This document shows positions 59,781-64,000 of a stretch of 64,000 nucleotides of DNA, piece after piece; the first letter of the stretch is position 1; each line of letters begins with the position of its first letter. The notes below the pieces were generated by a model that had not been told where the DNA came from, searched no databases, and saw only the letters and a list, made by a program, of their open reading frames with translations. This DNA is from Labia minor (taxonomy: Eukaryota > Arthropoda > Insecta > Dermaptera > Spongiphoridae): NCBI GenBank assembly GCA_963082975.1, contig OY720345.1, positions 3,733,001 to 3,797,000 on the forward strand, read 5' to 3'. Position numbers and translations under genes: made by a program.

Positions 59781-60021
59781 TGAAGACCTTAGAGCGAAAC
59801 AATGGTAAGCCACTTTTGTAGAAAATTGTTTTATTCTTAATTATATATATATCTAAGAAATAATAGTTGCTGACTTTTTTCCTTTACTGATATTACATAT
59901 CGAGCAAATTTGAAATATATGCAGTAAACCCAATGTTTTCTATCTTTTCTCTAAACTTTAAACTGCAATATCTCAACATTTTGATTTTGTGGCTTACCAC
60001 TGTTTCGCTCTAAGGTCTTCA
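59781..60021. mobile_element. MITE, 241 bp, with 33 bp inverted ends and TA target
   Basis: The left end starts TGAAGACCTTAGAGCGAAAC and the right end is its inverse; the match runs 33 bases with one mismatch (aatgg versus agtgg). TA lies on both sides (59779-59780 and 60022-60023). This is the form of a Tc1/mariner-type MITE. No second copy is seen in the window and the interior is non-coding. Confidence 0.85.
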
Positions 60022-60023
60022 TA

Positions 60024-60076
60024 TATTAAATTTAATTAATTATAAGTGAAAAAGTCATGAGGGCCTCGGACCCTCT

Positions 60077-60110
<34 letters not shown>

Positions 60111-60593
60111 TATATATAAAATTTTCATTTAAATTCAATATTCATTTCATCAAAAAATTTTCGAGAAAAGAGATCGTTTTTTTAATTTTTTAATATCCAC
60201 GCCCAGAACAACATCAAAACAAAAATTAAAGAAAACTCCGCTCAAGGCAGATTATTAAAAAAAATGATCATTATGTATACGAAAAATATTGTTTTCAAAG
60301 AACTATTTCATTAATAATTTTTTAACACTGCAAATCTCACGCGCAATGTATAATTTCATTATTTTAGCTTGAAAATGTCGCTTTTGTTAACTAATTATTG
60401 TATTATATATTCTAATTCATTTATTCATAGAGATTTAAAATAATAAATTTTCACTTAAAATAATTAAATAATATCATATTTAGAAATTTATATTATATTT
60501 ATATTATATATTCCTGTTAATAATATAATATTTAATAAATAAGAATTAAGAGTCGAAATCTTAAGATTGTTAGACTTTATCTATAAAAAAAAT
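60024..60593. other. AT-rich sequence with an AT tract and a DL1 scrap
   Basis: (AT)n at about 60077-60108. At about 60317-60345 ttttttaacactgcaaatct and cacgcgc match a 28 bp internal piece of DL1. Otherwise nothing was recognised. Confidence 0.55.
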
Positions 60594-61205
60594 TAGCTGT
60601 CTCCAGTCGACTATCTCGCAATTTCAATTGGAATAAATAACATATATTAATTATATTTAAATTCAATTTACTTAATTAATTATAAATTTAAAAAATAAAT
60701 AATATTTATTAAACCAGCTCGTGTTTGGCTCTTTGGTGATGGCACCACGTCACGTGTTGGCGCGTGAGATTTGCAGTCGTGTTAAAAAATTAATTCTGGT
60801 ACTTTCAGCGATTCAATCCAACTGAAATTCTATATATAGCAGTTTTATACAATTTTTAATCATGTGAAAAACTATCAAACATATCTCTTTATTTTTACGG
60901 TCACTTTACAGGAAAAAGAATCAAAATGTTGTAGGTATAATGACCCTCATCCGGTTGAGCTACATTTCTCAAAAGTGGATAGAAAACTACGAATTTTGAT
61001 TAATGTCCATTTACCAAAGTTCATTATTGCGTAATTTTGTCTACATATACACATACAGACATACACACACATACACACACACAGACATTATTCTCAACCT
61101 TAGTGAAAATGATTCAGGAACCTTCAAAACGTATAAAAACATCAAAATCTCAACATCGAAAGTTTTCGTGATCGCAATACTATCATCTCTGGCGAGATAG
61201 TAAAA
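60594..61205 (+). mobile_element. DL1 repeat, copy 16
   Basis: The 5' border is damaged (ctgtctccagtcgactatctcgc) and the 3' border and hairpin are intact. A (GA)n tract at about 61245-61273 lies just outside. Confidence 0.9.
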
Positions 61206-61230
61206 ATGTCAAACTCTATTATCGGATTCT

Positions 61231-61276
<46 letters not shown>

Positions 61277-61872
61277 TTTATTTCTGATGGAATCATTGAT
61301 CTCTTTGTGTTGTTCCATGAGATGAATGAATGAATATCCTTTAGGTATCCCATTGAAAAAGAATAAATTACATTGTAATTTCAAGATGTCGAGTAGTCAA
61401 AGCAGTAATTCTTTATATCCAATTCAGTGTGCTGAGATGGAATTTAAAACTAATCGTAAAATTCTAAGCTCATACGTTTGAGTCACTCATAAATTTACTC
61501 AAAAATAGATAAATTTATTTTATAAACTGAATACAATTCTATTAAATTCATTGGTCATTTAATAATTGTAATTGGTAATCGTTATATTTTGTAATTTTAT
61601 AAATTATTGTTACCATACAAATTGTTATAATGACCAAAATTAAGAAGATATGAGTCTATTTATTTATAATAATTATAATATTATATTATAATAAATAATA
61701 TTAAAATAGAAAAATTTGAATTCATTCATTATAATAATTGATAATGATTTGATTGATTAATTAAATTTGTATGATGCTTTACAACTTTAATGATTGGTAA
61801 TCTTGATAAAAATTATTTCTTCCTTAAAAATATAATAAATTTAATGTAAGGATAATAATTTGAATGAGTTCT
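61206..61872. other. Unassigned AT-rich sequence
   Basis: (GA)n at about 61245-61273. No gene. Confidence 0.5.
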
Positions 61873-62334
61873 TACCATCTCGCCAGAGATAAGTAGTATT
61901 GCGATCATGAAAATTTTCGATGTCGTGATTTTGATGTTTTTATACTTTTTGAAGGTCCTGAGTCATTTTCACTAAAGTTGAGAAAAATGTCTTTCTGTGT
62001 GTGTATGTGTGTATGTATGTAGACAAGATTACGCAAAAACGGTTTGAGCTAGAATGATGAAATTTGGTACACGGGCTTTATTCAAAATTCGTAGTTTTCT
62101 ATCAACTTTGAGAAATGTAGCTCAACCGGAATTAATTTTTTGACACGACTACAAATCACGCTCCTGCAAGTGACGTGGTGCCATCAACAAAGAGCCAAAC
62201 ACGCGCTGGTTTAAAAAATATTATTTATTAATTTTAATTTATAATTCATAATTAATTAAATTGAATTTAAATATAATATATTATGTTATTTAATCCAATT
62301 CAAATTGCGAGTTAGTCGAGTGGAGACACTCCAG
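61873..62334 (-). mobile_element. DL1 repeat, copy 17
   Basis: The ctggag border is intact at 62334 and the hairpin border has one change (accatctcgccagagataagt). A deletion of about 150 bp joins gctcaaccgga to attaattttttgacac. Confidence 0.9.
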
Positions 62335-64000
62335 ATTTTTTAAACTAAAAAGATACCCCCGGTTTGGACAATAAGAAGAATTAAATTCTAGTTTCTTTTG
62401 AATTAACAAAAAACGTCATTGAGTTTATATTAAATATTTTTCAAATTATATCTTGGATATACGTTTGAAGCTAAAAAGTTACATATTTTTAACTAAATGG
62501 AGAAAATAGTAGATTAAATCTTTCAACCGGGTCATCAAGAAACAGAGTTTATATAGAAAGTTTGCATTCATTTATTAAATTGCATAAAGATGGAAGAAAG
62601 AAAAAAAATGATAATGGTAAGGGAGAGTTTTTTTTTATTGTGGAACAACACACAAAAAAAAAACGAGATTTTGTATTTCTGTTTAAAACGTTTTTCTTAA
62701 CTTCACTTGGCCTCTGTCTCTCTGTGTCTCTGTCTGTTCGCTCTTTTGACAAATTGAAATTGATTTTTCATCATCTTTAAATTGAGATAGACTTTTGAAA
62801 ATTTGTATAGATATTTCAATGAATCCTTAGAAGGAATAGAAGAAATTTAATTGAATTATAATTAATTAATTGTAATTAATTAGCGATTAATTACTTTTAG
62901 TAACTAACTCCTTTTGTATTGCTCCGATTAATTTTTTTTCAACAGATTCTAAAACATAAATATTGATTTCAGGATAGATTTTCATTTTGATCGTATTTAA
63001 AAATATTTCATAGCTTTAAAATTAATGATTAAAATTAATTCTTATTAATCAGTTGTATCGCCAATGAGGAGGGGTTTCTTCCCCTCAGAAGGCATAGGGA
63101 AAAGATCTTTTTTTTATACATGTATATGTTCCCGATAGAAACGAAACAAAACAATAGAATAACCTTTTTTTATGAAGAAACTATATATATATATATTTAT
63201 AAAATCTCATATTAATAAAAATTATTTATTTACAAATATAATATAATAATTATTATTCAATAATAACATTTACTTAACATAAATGCATAAAATTAATTTT
63301 GGAAGATTAATATATTTTTTGTTTTATTCAATTTGTAAATTTTCGTATAACTTCATCTTTTCTATTTCTTTTGTTATATTAAATAAATTTATCAAATTAA
63401 AATTGTACTAAAAAGAATAAAATAATATAATTATAAACAATTTTATAAAATAACGTTTTTCCAATGGACTAAAAAGAATAAAATAATTTATCTTTAAGCC
63501 TGACAAAGTTTATGGATGAATTGCTTTATATTCAACTAAAAACGTTGGGCACTTTTAGTTTTCATTTGTTTTCTATGCAATTAACTTCCTTTATAGACCT
63601 ATTATTCAAATATATACATAAATACCACACTAAAACACTTAATTAACAAGTAATACTATTTCTTATAATATAATCAACCATTTTGGATTTGATTGATAAT
63701 ATGTAAATTTGATAAAAATTCTTTTAAATTTTGATACATACTTTGATATAAGTATATTACAGTGAAAAATAATAAAAGATTAATTTCTTAGCTCTTAAAC
63801 TATCAATTTTATTGCATGATAAAAAAATTTGTCAGTTTATTTGTTTAATAAAATTTTTATTATTACAAAAATTTGACTTGATTGTTCATATAAAGAAATA
63901 AAACTAAATGCGCTCAACGTTTTTCGTTGAATATGAAGCAATTCACCATAAACTTTGTTAGGCTTATAGAAAAATTATTTTATTATTTTTAGTCCATTGG
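62335..64000. other. Unassigned AT-rich sequence
   Basis: No exon or named repeat was recognised. The end of the window (about 63460-64000) has two partly complementary stretches: ggactaaaaagaataaaataa / gcctgacaaagtttatggatgaattgc near 63463-63525, and gcaattcaccataaactttgttaggct, then ttttagtccattgg near 63938-64000. Together they look like the inverted ends of one element about 0.5 kb long. Confidence 0.45.
63463..64000. mobile_element. Possible MITE with long inverted ends, reaching the window edge
   Basis: The left side ccaatggactaaaaagaataa (63460 on) and gcctgacaaagtttatgg... (63498 on) are mirrored on the right by gcttcaattc... in inverse form: gaagcaattcaccataaact (63936 on) and ttttagtccattgg (63987-64000). 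The inverted arms are about 60-90 bp with mismatches. The right flank is outside the window, so the target duplication cannot be seen. Confidence 0.6.

Overview
This is an AT-rich animal nuclear sequence made mostly of introns and repeats. It contains one recognisable host coding exon, a dense nested set of transposable elements, microsatellites and a satellite array. Canonical splice sites around an EGF-like exon, tRNA-headed SINEs, mariner, hAT, pogo/Tigger-like, non-LTR and Helitron-like (DINE-1/HINE-style) repeats together suggest an invertebrate, most likely an arthropod. Nothing in the sequence identifies the species.

Layout. Positions 161-2518 are a satellite of about 14.7 monomers, each exactly 160 bp. 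From 2.5 to 14 kb there are two mariner deletion derivatives, six copies of a ~600 bp repeat (called DL1 here) and a decayed LINE reverse transcriptase. From 14 to 27 kb there are a SINE with a clear target duplication, a dead hAT with a BED-finger remnant, two copies of a HINE-like element (called HN2 here), a composite repeat carrying LINE and tRNA-like pieces, and another DL1. From 27 to 40 kb there are further DL1 copies, a second SINE, a 281 bp hAT MITE, the EGF exon (31931-32053), a probable solo LTR just downstream of it, a third HN2 and a third mariner. Positions 40269-43595 hold a complete Buster-type hAT transposon with an intact 619-residue transposase, 8-bp target duplications and short inverted termini. 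From 44 to 64 kb there are more DL1 copies, two LINE 3' ends (one split by a pogo/Tigger-like element), a hAT MITE containing a SINE, and a 241 bp MITE with 33 bp inverted repeats.

How the parts relate. The only host gene signal is the EGF exon. It is phase 1-1 and flanked by introns, so much of the window may be intron of one large secreted or membrane protein gene on the + strand; the rest of that gene is not visible. The transposable elements are mostly non-autonomous. The Buster element is the only one that could encode its own transposase, and several smaller hAT elements here share its type of target site (nnnTAnnn), so they may have been moved by related enzymes.

The best leads are the DL1 family (17 copies in 64 kb with subterminal inverted repeats and a terminal hairpin), its sharing of a microsatellite-plus-conserved-block module with HN2, the exact 160 bp satellite, and the intact Buster element. 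Repeat family names DL1 and HN2 are labels made for this report. Coordinates of decayed repeats are approximate to a few tens of bases.
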